Part shown: positions 35,260 through 44,854 of the stretch, piece by piece
Layout: each line of letters begins with the position of its first letter
How positions within the stretch are numbered: position 1 is the first letter of the stretch
Notes under the pieces: model-generated
Database searches by the model: none
The model's input: the letters and a program-made list of their open reading frames with translations, nothing else
Told to the model about the DNA's origin: nothing
Made by a program: the position numbers and the translations under genes
Assembly: GCA_016744875.1 (NCBI GenBank)
Contig: JADGDL010000003.1
Coordinates: 1 to 64,000, forward strand
Reading direction: 5' to 3'
Length of the DNA: 64,000 nt
From: Sulfurovum sp.
GTDB taxonomy: Bacteria; Campylobacterota; Campylobacteria; Campylobacterales; Sulfurovaceae

Positions 35260-35343
35260 ACTCTCACTCTCTTTCTTCATCCTCAATATAAACGAGTCAT
35301 CAATAATTTCTTGTAATTATTATGTGTCGCTTACGTTTTTTTC

Positions 35344-35403
35344 TTTTTTGGTTACTCTTTTCTCTTTTGTCGTAGTACAAAAAAGAAAAAAGTAACAAAG
35401 AAA
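35344..35403. repeat. Long imperfect inverted repeat
   Basis: Arms of 27 nt (35344-35370 and 35377-35403) pair with about four mismatches around the loop CGTAGT. Each arm has the pattern TTGTTACTTTTTTC / CTTTTTTGT, like a dispersed intergenic element common in proteobacterial genomes. It sits between ciaB and the end of rdgB and could act as rdgB's terminator. Confidence 0.55.
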
Positions 35404-35421
35404 CTTTAAACCTTAGAAATA

Positions 35422-36012
35422 TTATTTATTCTTCAACATCCAAATAATCGGTTTGGCCAATTCAAGTGCCTTCCCTCGATGCGAGATCTTAGACTTCACA
35501 TCATTATCCAATTCACCTAAGGTCAATTCCATCCCGGCAGGGATGAACATAGGGTCGTACCCAAAGCCCTTCTCTCCTCTGGCCTCATCTATCACATCTC
35601 CATGCATCCAACCATGCACCACGTACTCTCCATACTTAGAGACAATAGCAATAGCAGCCGTGTAGTAAGCCGGTGTGGACTTGAGACCTTTTTCTTTTAC
35701 TGATTCTATGAGTTTATAGAGATTATCTTTATCTGTCACACCGACACCTGCATATCGTGCTGAGAAGATACCCGGTGCACCATCTAAAATGGGAAGGGAT
35801 ATACCTGAATCATCAGCGATAACCAAGTACTCTTCCCCTAGTTTTTCAGAAATCGTACGTGCTTTTATGAGTGCATTAGCTGCAAAAGTATCACCATCTT
35901 CAATGATCTCCAATTCACCCAGAAGGTCAGAAAAAGGAACTACTTCATCTTGACACATTTGTTTGAATTCACGTAACTTTCCTTTGTTTCCTGTTGCAAG
36001 GACCAATTGCAT
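35422..36012 (-). CDS. rdgB: dITP/XTP pyrophosphatase (RdgB/HAM1)
   Basis: 196 residues from the ATG at 36012 (MQLVLATGNKGKLREFKQM), chosen for its AAAGGAGA ribosome site and because the family starts here; a longer in-frame ORF from 36060 adds an unrelated basic stretch. It hydrolyses non-canonical purine NTPs to keep them out of DNA. Motifs: TGNKGKLREF (substrate loop), LVIADDSGISLPILDGAPGIFSARYAG and EKGFGYDPMFIPAG. Confidence 0.95.
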   Translation of the reverse strand: MQLVLATGNKGKLREFKQMCQDEVVPFSDLLGELEIIEDGDTFAANALIKARTISEKLGEEYLVIADDSGISLPILDGAPGIFSARYAGVGVTDKDNLYKLIESVKEKGLKSTPAYYTAAIAIVSKYGEYVVHGWMHGDVIDEARGEKGFGYDPMFIPAGMELTLGELDNDVKSKISHRGKALELAKPIIWMLKNK

Positions 36013-36118
36013 ATCATGTCTCCTTTTCCCAGAGCAAAGCAGCGCGAAAATTCTTCTCACTGAAGCTTTGTCATTGACGAGAGATGAAATGAATCACCTA
36101 CTCTTAAATATTTCGTTA

Positions 36119-36124
36119 TATAAT
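36119..36124 (+). promoter_or_regulatory. Predicted -10 box for the MFS transporter gene
   Basis: TATAAT in GTTATATAATGGG, 33 bp before the ATG at 36157. No -35 consensus is clear. Confidence 0.45.
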
Positions 36125-36156
36125 GGGACAAATTTTATCTAAATCGAGGTATCACT

Positions 36157-37488
36157 ATGATTAAACAAATCATGCCGCTCGCTTTCATTGTTGCTTTGAG
36201 GTTTTTCGGACTCTTTATTGTCCTTCCTGTACTCTCCATATATGCACTGGACATGGAAGGCGCTACACCATTTTTAGCTGGTCTTGTTGTAGGTGGATAT
36301 GCACTGACACAAGCAACATTTCAAGTACCATTTGGACTTATGAGTGACAAGGTGGGTCGTAAAAAAACCCTGCTTTTTGGACTTATCATCTTTATCATTG
36401 GATCTGTAATCGCTGCAATGAGTGACAATATCTATACGCTTCTTTTCGGTCGTTTTCTTCAAGGAGCAGGCGCTATTGGTTCCGTCGTTTCAGCAATGGT
36501 AGCTGACCTTGTAAAAGAAGAGGAGCGTCCAAAGGCTATGGCAATATTGGGTGGAACTATTGCCCTTAGTTTTGCTGCAGCGATGATGATCGCTCCTATA
36601 GTAGGTGGTAATTGGGGAATAGACAAACTATTTTGGCTTACCGCTGTGTTATCGATCTTTTCCATCTATATACTCTTTACTTCTGTGCCAAAACCTCCAA
36701 AGATCGTACACAGCTATGACGAAAAAGAGTCCAAGATGATAGAGGTCTTTAAAGACAAAGCACTCACACGTATGTACATCACCTTTCTTTTTCACTCAAG
36801 CATTATGACCATGGCATTTTTCATTATCCCGATGGTCATGACACAAACACTGGATGAAGGTGGATTTGGATGGGGAAAAGCAGAACTTTGGAAAGTCTAC
36901 TTCCCCGCGATGATCTTTGGATTCTTGGCCATGGCACCTGCGGCTATCTTTGGTGAGAAATACGGTAAAGGGAAAGAGATATTTATGATCTCTGTTGCCG
37001 TGATCTTCTTAGGGTTCTTAGCCATGGGGTTTGCTTCAACGGATTGGGTATTTGTAGTAGGTGTAGTACTTTTCTTCATCGGATTTAATATGTTTGAACC
37101 TCTTTTACAAAGTTTTGTAGCCAAATTTGCAAAAGTACATCAAAAAGGTGCAGCCCTGGGTGTTGCAAATACTTTTGCTTACACAGGGATCTTCTTTGGA
37201 GGACTCTTAGCTGGTTGGCTCATGCAAGATTATGACAGAGGCACACTTGCGATTGTTGTAGCCGTTCTTTCTATCGTATGGTTCATCTGGGTAGCAACCA
37301 TGCCAAGCCCAAACAACAGAGGAAATATTTACTTGTCGCTTGACATTTTTGACAGAGAAAAAGTCCATGCACTTACTGAACATGAAGCCATTGTTGAAAG
37401 TTATGTCAATGAAACAGAACACATCGCTGTGGTTAAATATGATAAAGATCTGATAGATGAAGATGAAGTCAGAGGAATGTTGAGCTAA
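36157..37488 (+). CDS. YajR-like MFS transporter with C-terminal cytoplasmic domain
   Basis: 443 residues, 12 helices. The N-terminal half closely follows the E. coli YajR pattern: FIVLPVLSIYALDMEGATP, then the motif A loop FGLMSDKVGRKKTL between helices 2 and 3, then GRFLQGAGAIGSVVSAMVADL. After helix 12 a 50-residue cytoplasmic tail (HALTEHEAIVESYVNETEHI ... VVKYDKDLIDEDEVRGML) looks like the small ferredoxin-like domain of YajR. The substrate is unknown; drug/proton antiport is assumed for the family. Single gene, divergent from rdgB. Confidence 0.8.
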   Translation: MIKQIMPLAFIVALRFFGLFIVLPVLSIYALDMEGATPFLAGLVVGGYALTQATFQVPFGLMSDKVGRKKTLLFGLIIFIIGSVIAAMSDNIYTLLFGRFLQGAGAIGSVVSAMVADLVKEEERPKAMAILGGTIALSFAAAMMIAPIVGGNWGIDKLFWLTAVLSIFSIYILFTSVPKPPKIVHSYDEKESKMIEVFKDKALTRMYITFLFHSSIMTMAFFIIPMVMTQTLDEGGFGWGKAELWKVYFPAMIFGFLAMAPAAIFGEKYGKGKEIFMISVAVIFLGFLAMGFASTDWVFVVGVVLFFIGFNMFEPLLQSFVAKFAKVHQKGAALGVANTFAYTGIFFGGLLAGWLMQDYDRGTLAIVVAVLSIVWFIWVATMPSPNNRGNIYLSLDIFDREKVHALTEHEAIVESYVNETEHIAVVKYDKDLIDEDEVRGMLS

Positions 37489-37639
37489 CTCAATATCTCT
37501 ATTTAAAAAGTATACTTCTTGTAAGTTTATAGTAGATTTGGTTGGATGGCGTAAGAGAAGAGAGGAGCTTACTAATAGTAAGTGACCGAACGAAACGAAG
37601 CCGTTCGATCAAAGATGCTGTAAAATCGCAAGAAAGAAA

Positions 37640-39628
37640 TTAGAGTTTACACTCTCCAAGTTCTACTACTCTATACTCTATATCCATCAAAGCACATGCT
37701 CTTTTCATAATACCTTCTTGTGTAAATCCAAACTTCTCAAAGAGTAGATCTGCCGGTGCCGAAGCTCCAAAGCTTTCCATACCAAGAACATCATCTGCGT
37801 AACGATAGAATTCAGTTGCTGTAGCTGCTTCTACTGCAAGTACTTTTGTACTTGGATCAACAACTGTGTTTTTATATTCAGCATCTTGTTCATTAAAGAG
37901 ATCAAGACAAGGCACAGAAACAACGTTTGCTTTGATGCCAAGTACTGCTAAGTGACATGCAGCTTTCAAACAAGGCATAAGCTCTGAACCAGATGCCATA
38001 AGTGTAAAGTTCGCATCTTTTCTCTTTTTAACGATATATGCACCTTTACTTACTTCACCAAAGTCTCTTTTTGGTTTAAGTGTTTTGAGTTTTTGACGAG
38101 AAAGAACAAAACCGTGTGGTGCCTGCATAGTCAATGCTGTTTTCCATGCTTCAACATTCTCAGTAGCATCTGCTGGTCTCCATACATAGAAGTTAGGCAA
38201 TGCTCTAAACTGGCTGATATGTTCTACAGGCTCATGGGTAGGACCATCTTCACCCACACCGATACTGTCATGTGTCCAGACAAAGAAGTTTTGAATGTTC
38301 GTCAATGCCGCGATACGTGCCGATGGTTTCAAGTAGTCAGAGAATACAAAGAACGTTGCATTAAATGGAATCGTTGTACCGTAAAGTGCCATAGCATTCG
38401 TAATAGCAGCCATAGAGTGTTCTCGTATACCAAAGTGCAAGTTTCTTCCTTTAGGGAAGTCTCCCAAGTCTTTAAGGTCTGATTTATTCGATGGTGCAAG
38501 GTCTGCTGAGCCACCTAAAAATGATGGTACAGCTTTTGCAATGGCATTAAGTATCTTACCATTTGAATCTCTTGTTGCCATAGCAGCATCGCCTGAGAAG
38601 TCTGGGAATTCAATAGCAGAAAAGTCTGGGTTCAATAATTTTTCCAATGCAATATTCTGCTCTACAAGCGGAGCTTCTTTTTGTCTGTGGATCCACTCTT
38701 TTTCTGCCAACTCGCCATTTTCCAATGCACATCTAAATCTAAGAAGAACATCTTCTGGTATAGCAAAGGTCTCATCAGGGTTAAACCCTTCTTTTGTCTT
38801 AGACTCAGCGATAATTGCATCTCCAAGAGGGGCACCATGTGTATGGTGTGTACCCTCTAATTCCCCTGCACCTTTACCAATGATCGTATTTGCAATGATG
38901 ATCGTTGGTTTAGTTGCAGATTTTACTTCTTCTAGCACTTCTTCGATCTCTTCATAGCAGTGACCATTGATCTTTTTAACATCCCAGTTCTGTGCTTCAA
39001 AACGTTTAGCAACATCTTCAGACCATGCGATACTTGTGTCACCTTCAATAGTAATACAATTCGAGTCATAGATAAGTACCATATCTTTTAATCCAAGGTG
39101 TCCAGCCAATGCACACGCTTCATACGAGATACCCTCTTGTAAGTCACCATCACCACAAAGACAGTAGACTTTATGGTCTATAAGTTCACAGGTCTCAGAG
39201 TTTACCTGATTTGCTGTATATGCCTCAGCCATCGCAAAACCAATCGCATTAGCGATACCCTGTCCCAAAGGACCTGTTGTTATCTCTACACCGTCTGTAT
39301 GACCATACTCTGGGTGTCCTGGTGTTTTAGAATCAAGTTGACGGAACTGCTTGAGGTCTTCAAGACTTACATCGTAACCCCAAAGATGTAAAAGTGAATA
39401 GATAAGTGCGGAACCATGCCCTCCAGAAAAGACCAAACGGTCACGGTTGAGCCATTTTGGATTTTTCGGATTATGACTTAATTTTTCAGAAAGTACTACA
39501 GCAATATCTGCAAGTCCCATCGGTGCACCAGGGTGTCCTGAATTTGCTTTTTGTACCATATCTGCTGCTAAAAATCTGATCGTGTTTGCCATTTTTTTAC
39601 GCATAGTGTTTTGTTCAGTCATTACCAT
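37640..39628 (-). CDS. tkt: Transketolase
   Basis: 662 residues. A thiamine-diphosphate enzyme moving two-carbon units in the pentose-phosphate pathway. Motifs: ANSGHPGAPMGLADIA (N-terminal), the ThDP/Mg motif GDGDLQEGISYEA followed by DSNCITIEGD, FGIREHSMAAI (catalytic Glu) and THDSIGVGEDGPTHEPVEH. AAAGGA precedes the ATG at 39628; a second ATG two codons later is also possible. ispA is 10 bp upstream. The 151-bp stretch downstream has no ORF, only a short inverted repeat, CTTACTAATAGTAAG. Confidence 0.97.
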   Translation of the reverse strand: MVMTEQNTMRKKMANTIRFLAADMVQKANSGHPGAPMGLADIAVVLSEKLSHNPKNPKWLNRDRLVFSGGHGSALIYSLLHLWGYDVSLEDLKQFRQLDSKTPGHPEYGHTDGVEITTGPLGQGIANAIGFAMAEAYTANQVNSETCELIDHKVYCLCGDGDLQEGISYEACALAGHLGLKDMVLIYDSNCITIEGDTSIAWSEDVAKRFEAQNWDVKKINGHCYEEIEEVLEEVKSATKPTIIIANTIIGKGAGELEGTHHTHGAPLGDAIIAESKTKEGFNPDETFAIPEDVLLRFRCALENGELAEKEWIHRQKEAPLVEQNIALEKLLNPDFSAIEFPDFSGDAAMATRDSNGKILNAIAKAVPSFLGGSADLAPSNKSDLKDLGDFPKGRNLHFGIREHSMAAITNAMALYGTTIPFNATFFVFSDYLKPSARIAALTNIQNFFVWTHDSIGVGEDGPTHEPVEHISQFRALPNFYVWRPADATENVEAWKTALTMQAPHGFVLSRQKLKTLKPKRDFGEVSKGAYIVKKRKDANFTLMASGSELMPCLKAACHLAVLGIKANVVSVPCLDLFNEQDAEYKNTVVDPSTKVLAVEAATATEFYRYADDVLGMESFGASAPADLLFEKFGFTQEGIMKRACALMDIEYRVVELGECKL

Positions 39629-39638
39629 CTTTTGTCCT

Positions 39639-40487
39639 TTATTGGTGTCTATTGAGGTATTTTGTAATTAAGGGTTGTAAAGCTATTTGTAGCTTCTCAT
39701 CAAACGTTTCAAATCGTCTTTGTAAATCTTTCGCTAAAGTGTCTGCTTCTTCTACAGTTTTCTCTAATCCTAAAAGATTGACAAAGCTATTTTTATCGCC
39801 GTCATTTCCTGTGGTTTTTCCTGCTTCTTCTTCACTCTGTGTCTCATCTATAATATCATCTTGTATCTGAAATAAAAGTCCAAGGTCTATACCAAAATCA
39901 TACAGTGCTTCTTGTGTCTTTTTTTCAAGTCCAACAATGACTGCACCCATTTGCAAAGAGGCTGCTATAAGTTTGGCCGTTTTATTTTTGTGAAGTATTT
40001 TGATCTGCTCCAGGTCGAGTGGTTTATTTTCAAAATAACAGTCTATGGCTTGACCAAGTACCATCCCTGCAGAGCCGCCATTTTGGGCAAGAAGTGTAAT
40101 GAGTTTAACTTTTACATCTTCTCTAAGTGGCGCTTTTGCGATCAGTAAAAATGCATCTGTATTCAGTGCATCTCCTGCAAGTATCGCTGTGACCTCATCA
40201 TAACGTTTGTGTAGAGTTTGATGTCCACGACGCAGATCAGCATCATCCATAGCCGGGAGATCATCATGTATAAGAGAGTAAGTATGAAACATTTCAAGTG
40301 CCATCGCTACAGGCAGTGCAGCATTATAAAGCATAGGTTCATAGGCATCTACAACATCCAAAAGCAACATAGGACGGAAACGTTTTCCTCCTGCTGTGAG
40401 CATCACACCCAGTGCATCTTCATATACAGGATGAAAGCTTGGTACTGCTGGTAGATTTTGGGAAAGGTACTCTTCGAATCGCTTCAT
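39639..40487 (-). CDS. ispA: Polyprenyl diphosphate synthase (FPP/GGPP synthase)
   Basis: 282 residues from the ATG at 40487 (MKRFEEYLSQNLP); an upstream ATG at 40514 adds a lysine-rich stretch. Condenses IPP with allylic diphosphates. First Asp-rich motif DDLPAMDDAD, with the downstream RGHQTLHK; second motif FQIQDDIID; GGKRFRPMLLL binds IPP. It precedes tkt by 10 bp. Chain length (C15 or C20) cannot be set by eye. Confidence 0.92.
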   Translation of the reverse strand: MKRFEEYLSQNLPAVPSFHPVYEDALGVMLTAGGKRFRPMLLLDVVDAYEPMLYNAALPVAMALEMFHTYSLIHDDLPAMDDADLRRGHQTLHKRYDEVTAILAGDALNTDAFLLIAKAPLREDVKVKLITLLAQNGGSAGMVLGQAIDCYFENKPLDLEQIKILHKNKTAKLIAASLQMGAVIVGLEKKTQEALYDFGIDLGLLFQIQDDIIDETQSEEEAGKTTGNDGDKNSFVNLLGLEKTVEEADTLAKDLQRRFETFDEKLQIALQPLITKYLNRHQ

Positions 40488-40633
40488 TTTATCTTTCTTC
40501 TTGACGATAAGCAAAGCCCATCTTCAATTTTTCGTTAGTTATGCCCTTGCGGTACATCTCACTAAAGTTTACACTCTCGTGGAGTAGATATTTATAATGT
40601 TGGAATTATATCTAATTTGGATAAAATACTTCT

Positions 40634-40852
40634 ATGAAGAACGAAAAGATAAAAACAATGGTACTTTGGAGTAAAAGAGTTTTAGGATTTGTCGCAATTA
40701 CCTCATGGATGTACGTTATCTACACCATTTCAAAATCCCCCGCACCCTTCATGGAACAAGCACCCTACTGTATGGCAAGTACGATGCTGATATTTGGAGT
40801 ATTAAGCATGTCCTACAAAGGACTGGAATACTGGGAAAAGAATCAAGCGTAG
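40634..40852 (+). CDS. Small membrane protein, 72 residues
   Basis: Not recognised. A basic N-terminus (MKNEKIKTMVLWSKR) leads into two likely membrane helices (about 16-31 and 45-60) joined by SKSPAPFMEQAPYCMAS. It is a lone rightward gene between leftward ispA and aroK, with TAAAAT upstream as a possible -10. The start has no strong Shine-Dalgarno, which lowers confidence slightly. Confidence 0.5.
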   Translation: MKNEKIKTMVLWSKRVLGFVAITSWMYVIYTISKSPAPFMEQAPYCMASTMLIFGVLSMSYKGLEYWEKNQA

Positions 40853-40858
40853 CTTTTG

Positions 40859-41374
40859 TTATTGAGTCTTACACTTTTTAGCAATATATTCGATCTGTTC
40901 ATCAAGTGTCAAACCTTCTACATCTACAACAACATCCGCCAACTTTCTATACGCTTTTTCTCGCTCTTTATAAAGCTTTCTAGCCTCTTTTTCATGGGAG
41001 AACAAAGGACGTTTAGCCAATTTTTTTTCAGAATTTTTAGCTGTTTTCAAACGGTTATGTATCCATTCAAAAGAAGCATCAAGTAAAACTACAGTCCCCA
41101 ATTTTTTTAGATTGTTAACTTTATAAAATCCTCCACCACAAGAGATAAAAGTACCTTGGATACATTTTTCTATCCAATCTGCAGTAGCTTGTTCTTGTTC
41201 TCTAAAATAGGCTTCACCCTTTTTTTTAAAGATCTTCTTAACTTCTTTATTCTCTTTGGATTCTATAAGATCATCCGTATCGATGATATAGGTACCATAC
41301 TTTTTGGTAAATGCACGTGCTGTTGTACCTTTACCCACACCCATAAAACCAATAAGTATAATATTATCTTTCAA
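40859..41374 (-). CDS. aroK: Shikimate kinase
   Basis: 171 residues. Phosphorylates shikimate in aromatic amino-acid synthesis. Walker A is GFMGVGKGTTAR (about 8-19); DTDDLIE binds shikimate and Mg; FISCGGGFYK carries the GGG shikimate-binding loop; the lid and KRPLF Arg region are present. It lies 3 bp after the 79-residue gene. The stop nearly meets that of the convergent small membrane gene. Confidence 0.9.
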   Translation of the reverse strand: MKDNIILIGFMGVGKGTTARAFTKKYGTYIIDTDDLIESKENKEVKKIFKKKGEAYFREQEQATADWIEKCIQGTFISCGGGFYKVNNLKKLGTVVLLDASFEWIHNRLKTAKNSEKKLAKRPLFSHEKEARKLYKEREKAYRKLADVVVDVEGLTLDEQIEYIAKKCKTQ

Positions 41375-41377
41375 AAT

Positions 41378-41617
41378 TCAAACCATGTTATAACGATCTA
41401 TGATCTTCTTCACTCTTTTTCGTAAATTCTTCACCGCATCTATAGCATCGGTTCCCTCTGCCATAAGTGAATCAAATTCATCAAATTGAATTTTTGCTAC
41501 CCAACCTATCTTTCTGTGTCTTTTGATTCCCACAAAACGTACTTCACCATAATGCTCTTTCACTTCTTTGTAAAGACGATCAATTCTTTCATCTAATGTT
41601 TTAGCTTCTTTATTCAT
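41378..41617 (-). CDS. Hypothetical protein, 79 residues
   Basis: Not recognised. Small, charged and soluble, with no membrane segment or cysteines. The central segment GEVRFVGIKRHRKIGWVAKIQF looks like paired beta strands, and the C-terminal DAIDAVKNLRKRVKKIID is a basic helix. It is 3 bp upstream of aroK with an AAAGGA ribosome site, so the two are cotranscribed. Confidence 0.6.
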   Translation of the reverse strand: MNKEAKTLDERIDRLYKEVKEHYGEVRFVGIKRHRKIGWVAKIQFDEFDSLMAEGTDAIDAVKNLRKRVKKIIDRYNMV

Positions 41618-41681
41618 GCATGTCCTTTAATAAAATATATTTCGGCATAATTATAACATAGGACTATTACTAAAGGATTAC

Positions 41682-42380
41682 ATGATGCAAAATATTCTGA
41701 TCACCGGTGTAAGTTCGGGACTTGGTTTGGCATTGGCTGAAGCATATTTGTCACAAGGTGATAAAGTATATGCAATAGGCAGAACACTGCCTAAACATCT
41801 TGACAGTAACCCTCACTTTTTCTTTTTCCCTTATGATCTAGGTGAAACATTTATGATTAGAAACACCCTTGATACATTTTTTGCAAACCATTCTTTTGAT
41901 ATCGTCATACTTAATGCCGGTGTGCTGGGTGAGATACAAACACTTGATGATACTACATTAACAGATATCAAAGATGTAATGGAAATCAATGTCTGGGCAA
42001 ATAAAGAGATCATAGATACCCTTGCTGGGAGTGCCCAATACATTGGACAGATCATCGGTATAAGTTCAGGTGCAGCAGTCAATGGTTCAAAAGGATGGGG
42101 AGCATACTCTCTCTCCAAGTCAGGTCTTAACATGCTTCTCAATGTCTATGCCAAAGAACTGCCGGAGATTCATTTTACCGCGCTTGCTCCTGGCATCATC
42201 GACACTTCTATGGTACAGCATATTATACATGATGTGAATGATGAGAGATTTCCTTCAGCCAAAAAACTAAAAGAAGGTGATATCCAAACACCACAATTTG
42301 CAGCCAAGCGCCTCATATATCTTTTTCCAAAACTACGCGAGTATGAAAGTGGCAGTTTTCTAGATGTGAGAGAAATGTAA
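41682..42380 (+). CDS. Short-chain dehydrogenase/reductase
   Basis: 232 residues, Rossmann fold. The NAD(P) motif is TGVSSGLGLALAEAY (TGxxxGxG, about 8-22); NAGV, the catalytic Ser in IGISSGAAVNG, and YxxxK as YSLSKSGLNM are all present, so it should be active. The substrate is unknown. Lone rightward gene with AAAGGATTAC before the ATG. Confidence 0.88.
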   Translation: MMQNILITGVSSGLGLALAEAYLSQGDKVYAIGRTLPKHLDSNPHFFFFPYDLGETFMIRNTLDTFFANHSFDIVILNAGVLGEIQTLDDTTLTDIKDVMEINVWANKEIIDTLAGSAQYIGQIIGISSGAAVNGSKGWGAYSLSKSGLNMLLNVYAKELPEIHFTALAPGIIDTSMVQHIIHDVNDERFPSAKKLKEGDIQTPQFAAKRLIYLFPKLREYESGSFLDVREM

Positions 42381-42416
42381 ACTTAGCATTTTACTGTTAT
42401 AAGAATAGAGAGCAGA

Positions 42417-42746
42417 TCAAGACATTCCGCTGATATTGGTCACATGTATCATAAGGCCTACCAAAAATATAGACAACAGTGCCATCATCCAGAGAATAGC
42501 CTCCATCATACGACCTTGACGAAACATCTTTCTGGTTCTATAGAGGACAAAGGGAATAGCGATAAAGACAATAATACTAGGTGCGAAAGCGGTCACTTCA
42601 TTTAAATCAAACTTATCTACAGCGAGTTGTGTTGCTCTGAAAGCGGCATACACAATCGTATACATTAGTGCCAAAAGTATCATTTGCACTACGGCAAAGA
42701 TGATATAAGCACCTTTTGCATTTTCTGAGTCAGAATATTTTTTCAT
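42417..42746 (-). CDS. Hypothetical membrane protein, 109 residues
   Basis: Not recognised. Three hydrophobic segments (about 12-36, 48-63 and 80-100) with short charged loops (YRTRKMFRQGRM). It follows purN by 5 bp and is the last gene of the nnr-purN group. Confidence 0.55.
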   Translation of the reverse strand: MKKYSDSENAKGAYIIFAVVQMILLALMYTIVYAAFRATQLAVDKFDLNEVTAFAPSIIVFIAIPFVLYRTRKMFRQGRMMEAILWMMALLSIFLVGLMIHVTNISGMS

Positions 42747-42751
42747 TTCTA

Positions 42752-43306
42752 TTACCCTTTATTTAAAACTAATATTATCGCTTCAGCCAATGCTTCTTTT
42801 TCAAGAGCCCGTATCTTTAGATCATAGGTACTAAAGTCTAAACCTTTTTTAGAAAGACTTTTTTGTAAAATAACTTCTCCGCCATCAAGTTCTGAACTCA
42901 CATAATGTATACTGACCCCACCTTCTGAAAAATCATCTTCGTAACTCCTCTCTATCGCATGTAAGCCTTTATGTCTGGGTAACAAAGAGGGGTGAAGATT
43001 GACTGCTTTTATCTCTTCTGTAAATACAGGCGTCAAGATACGCATAAATCCTGCAAGCACTGTCAGTTTTGGATCATATGAATGAAGTGTTTTTACCACC
43101 TCCGTATCAAATAATTCTCTTTTATCATATTGTTTGGAATCTATGATCTCTAAGGGGATGCCATGTTTGTGTGCGATCTCTATGCCTTCGGCATGAGGGT
43201 TGTTCGTCAATGCTACAACCACTTCACACTCTTGACCATGTAAGTGCTCAACAATATGGGCAAAATTTGTGCCTCTGCCGGAAAAAAGTACTGCTATTTT
43301 ATTCAT
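42752..43306 (-). CDS. purN: Phosphoribosylglycinamide formyltransferase
   Basis: 184 residues, slightly short. Transfers formyl from 10-formyl-THF to GAR in purine synthesis. Motifs: FSGRGTNFAHIVEH (phosphate loop), VLAGFMRILTPVF, VNLHPSLLPRHKGLHAIE (catalytic Asn/His) and HYVSSELDGGEVI (catalytic Asp). A formate-using second GAR transformylase, purT, is encoded elsewhere in the window, so both routes are present. Confidence 0.94.
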   Translation of the reverse strand: MNKIAVLFSGRGTNFAHIVEHLHGQECEVVVALTNNPHAEGIEIAHKHGIPLEIIDSKQYDKRELFDTEVVKTLHSYDPKLTVLAGFMRILTPVFTEEIKAVNLHPSLLPRHKGLHAIERSYEDDFSEGGVSIHYVSSELDGGEVILQKSLSKKGLDFSTYDLKIRALEKEALAEAIILVLNKG

Positions 43307-43321
43307 AACACGAATTTTACT

Positions 43322-44728
43322 CTAAATTACCTCTAATCTAGATACTGCATCAATAATATCTGTAGGCAACATCGCATAAGATGCACCTTCATAATTATCT
43401 GCGGCCATCACTAGCGCCAAAGAAGCATGTATCGCTGCATCAACTGCAGTATACCCCTGAGCAAGCAGAGAAACAATGAGTCCTGAAAGTACATCTCCTG
43501 AGCCACCTTTAGAGAGCTTAGAACATCCCAAGGGATTAATATAAAGCCGTTCCTCCTGCATGATAAGTGTATTGGAACCTTTTAACAGCAGTGTGACATG
43601 CGGATATTGTGCATTAAACATGCGAACTGTCTCAAAACGTTTAGACTGCACCTCTGTCACAGTAAGCTGTTCGCCCGTAAGCAGCTTCCACATAATGACA
43701 AACTCTTTGGGGTGAGGTGTAATGACTATCTCTCTGTCTTTTTGTGATAACACAGATAAGAGTTCTTTACTTAAAAAAGCATCGGCATCAAGGACTATGG
43801 GTAGATGACTCTTAAGTACATACCTTTCTAAGAACTCACTCTCAAAATGTCCTCCAAGTCCCATCCCAATGGCAAGTGCCGTTGCATTGTCTGGGACTAC
43901 TGTAGAATGCATAAGGTAAGGAGGTGGTGAAACTTTTTCATGCACGACAAGTGTCGTCAGTCCTGCACCGAAATGTGTTGCAGCCATACCTGCAATGATC
44001 CCTGCACCCTCTTTCTCTCCACAAAAGACCGCTGCATGGCCAAAACTTCCTTTGTGGCTGTTTTGTTTTTGCCGTGTGGGGAGCTTAAGGTCCTCTGCTT
44101 CAAGTACACAAGTCTGACTTGTACCTTCATAAAATTCTGCCGATACGCCTAGGTCAATACATTCTATCTGCCCTACTGCATCTTTATTTTCATCCAGATA
44201 AAGTGCTTCTTTACGCGCACCCATCGTCAAAGTTGTATCTGCCATAAAAGCTATAGGCATGAGTCCCTGTGCTCCTACACCTGTCGGTATGTCACATGCG
44301 ATCTTATATCCTTGAAGTGCATTGAGCTGATACAAGATATGTTCTGTTTCTTCATTTAAAGCTTTATTGAGTCCTGCTCCAAACAGTGCATCAACAATGA
44401 CATCTGCATCCGTATACTCATCGATAGGCTTTATACCCAAACGTGTGGCTCGTTCTAACTGTAAATATGCCATGTTAGACTTCACAGGAAAAGGAATCCA
44501 TAGTTTTACATCATAATCCCCATAAAGCTGACGTGCTAAAACGATACCATCTGCACCATTGTTCCCTTTTCCTGCAACAATAAGCACAGAAGATCCCCGC
44601 TGAAATGCTCCACGTATATAATTTGCCATACCCCAGGCCGCATGTTCCATAAGTATATCTTCACTAAGTCCATACTCTTCATAACACTTTTTATCTAATG
44701 CATAACACTCTTCAAATACCTTTTGCAT
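43322..44728 (-). CDS. nnr: Bifunctional NAD(P)H-hydrate epimerase / ADP-dependent dehydratase
   Basis: 468 residues. Repairs hydrated NAD(P)H. The N-terminal YjeF_N domain has VAGKGNNGADGIVLAR (about 51-66) and VDALFGAGLNKAL; the C-terminal ribokinase-like domain has AVFCGEKEGAGIIAGMAA, PIVLDADAF, VITPHPKEF and GGSGDVLSGLI with its catalytic Asp. Fused two-domain form as in E. coli. It is upstream of purN. Confidence 0.93.
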   Translation of the reverse strand: MQKVFEECYALDKKCYEEYGLSEDILMEHAAWGMANYIRGAFQRGSSVLIVAGKGNNGADGIVLARQLYGDYDVKLWIPFPVKSNMAYLQLERATRLGIKPIDEYTDADVIVDALFGAGLNKALNEETEHILYQLNALQGYKIACDIPTGVGAQGLMPIAFMADTTLTMGARKEALYLDENKDAVGQIECIDLGVSAEFYEGTSQTCVLEAEDLKLPTRQKQNSHKGSFGHAAVFCGEKEGAGIIAGMAATHFGAGLTTLVVHEKVSPPPYLMHSTVVPDNATALAIGMGLGGHFESEFLERYVLKSHLPIVLDADAFLSKELLSVLSQKDREIVITPHPKEFVIMWKLLTGEQLTVTEVQSKRFETVRMFNAQYPHVTLLLKGSNTLIMQEERLYINPLGCSKLSKGGSGDVLSGLIVSLLAQGYTAVDAAIHASLALVMAADNYEGASYAMLPTDIIDAVSRLEVI

Positions 44729-44780
44729 ACTTCAACTCCTTCTATTGTTTTTATTTTATCACAAATTAAAAAACTTTCGA

Positions 44781-44786
44781 TATAAT
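44781..44786 (+). promoter_or_regulatory. Predicted -10 box for rpsU
   Basis: TATAAT in CGATATAATTC, 69 bp before the rpsU ATG. The ribosome site GGAAGGGGGTG near 44837-44847 is unusually strong. Confidence 0.5.
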
Positions 44787-44854
44787 TCTTCACTTTATTG
44801 CCGTTCAAACACCAGTCTGTTTGAAAATTTTCAATAGGAAGGGGGTGCTTTTCG

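Noticed and set aside
37500..37639. Possible structured RNA or repeat between the MFS gene and tkt
   Set aside because: Short inverted repeats such as CTTACTAATAGTAAG and GAACG/CGTTC are visible, but no consistent fold or known RNA family could be recognised.
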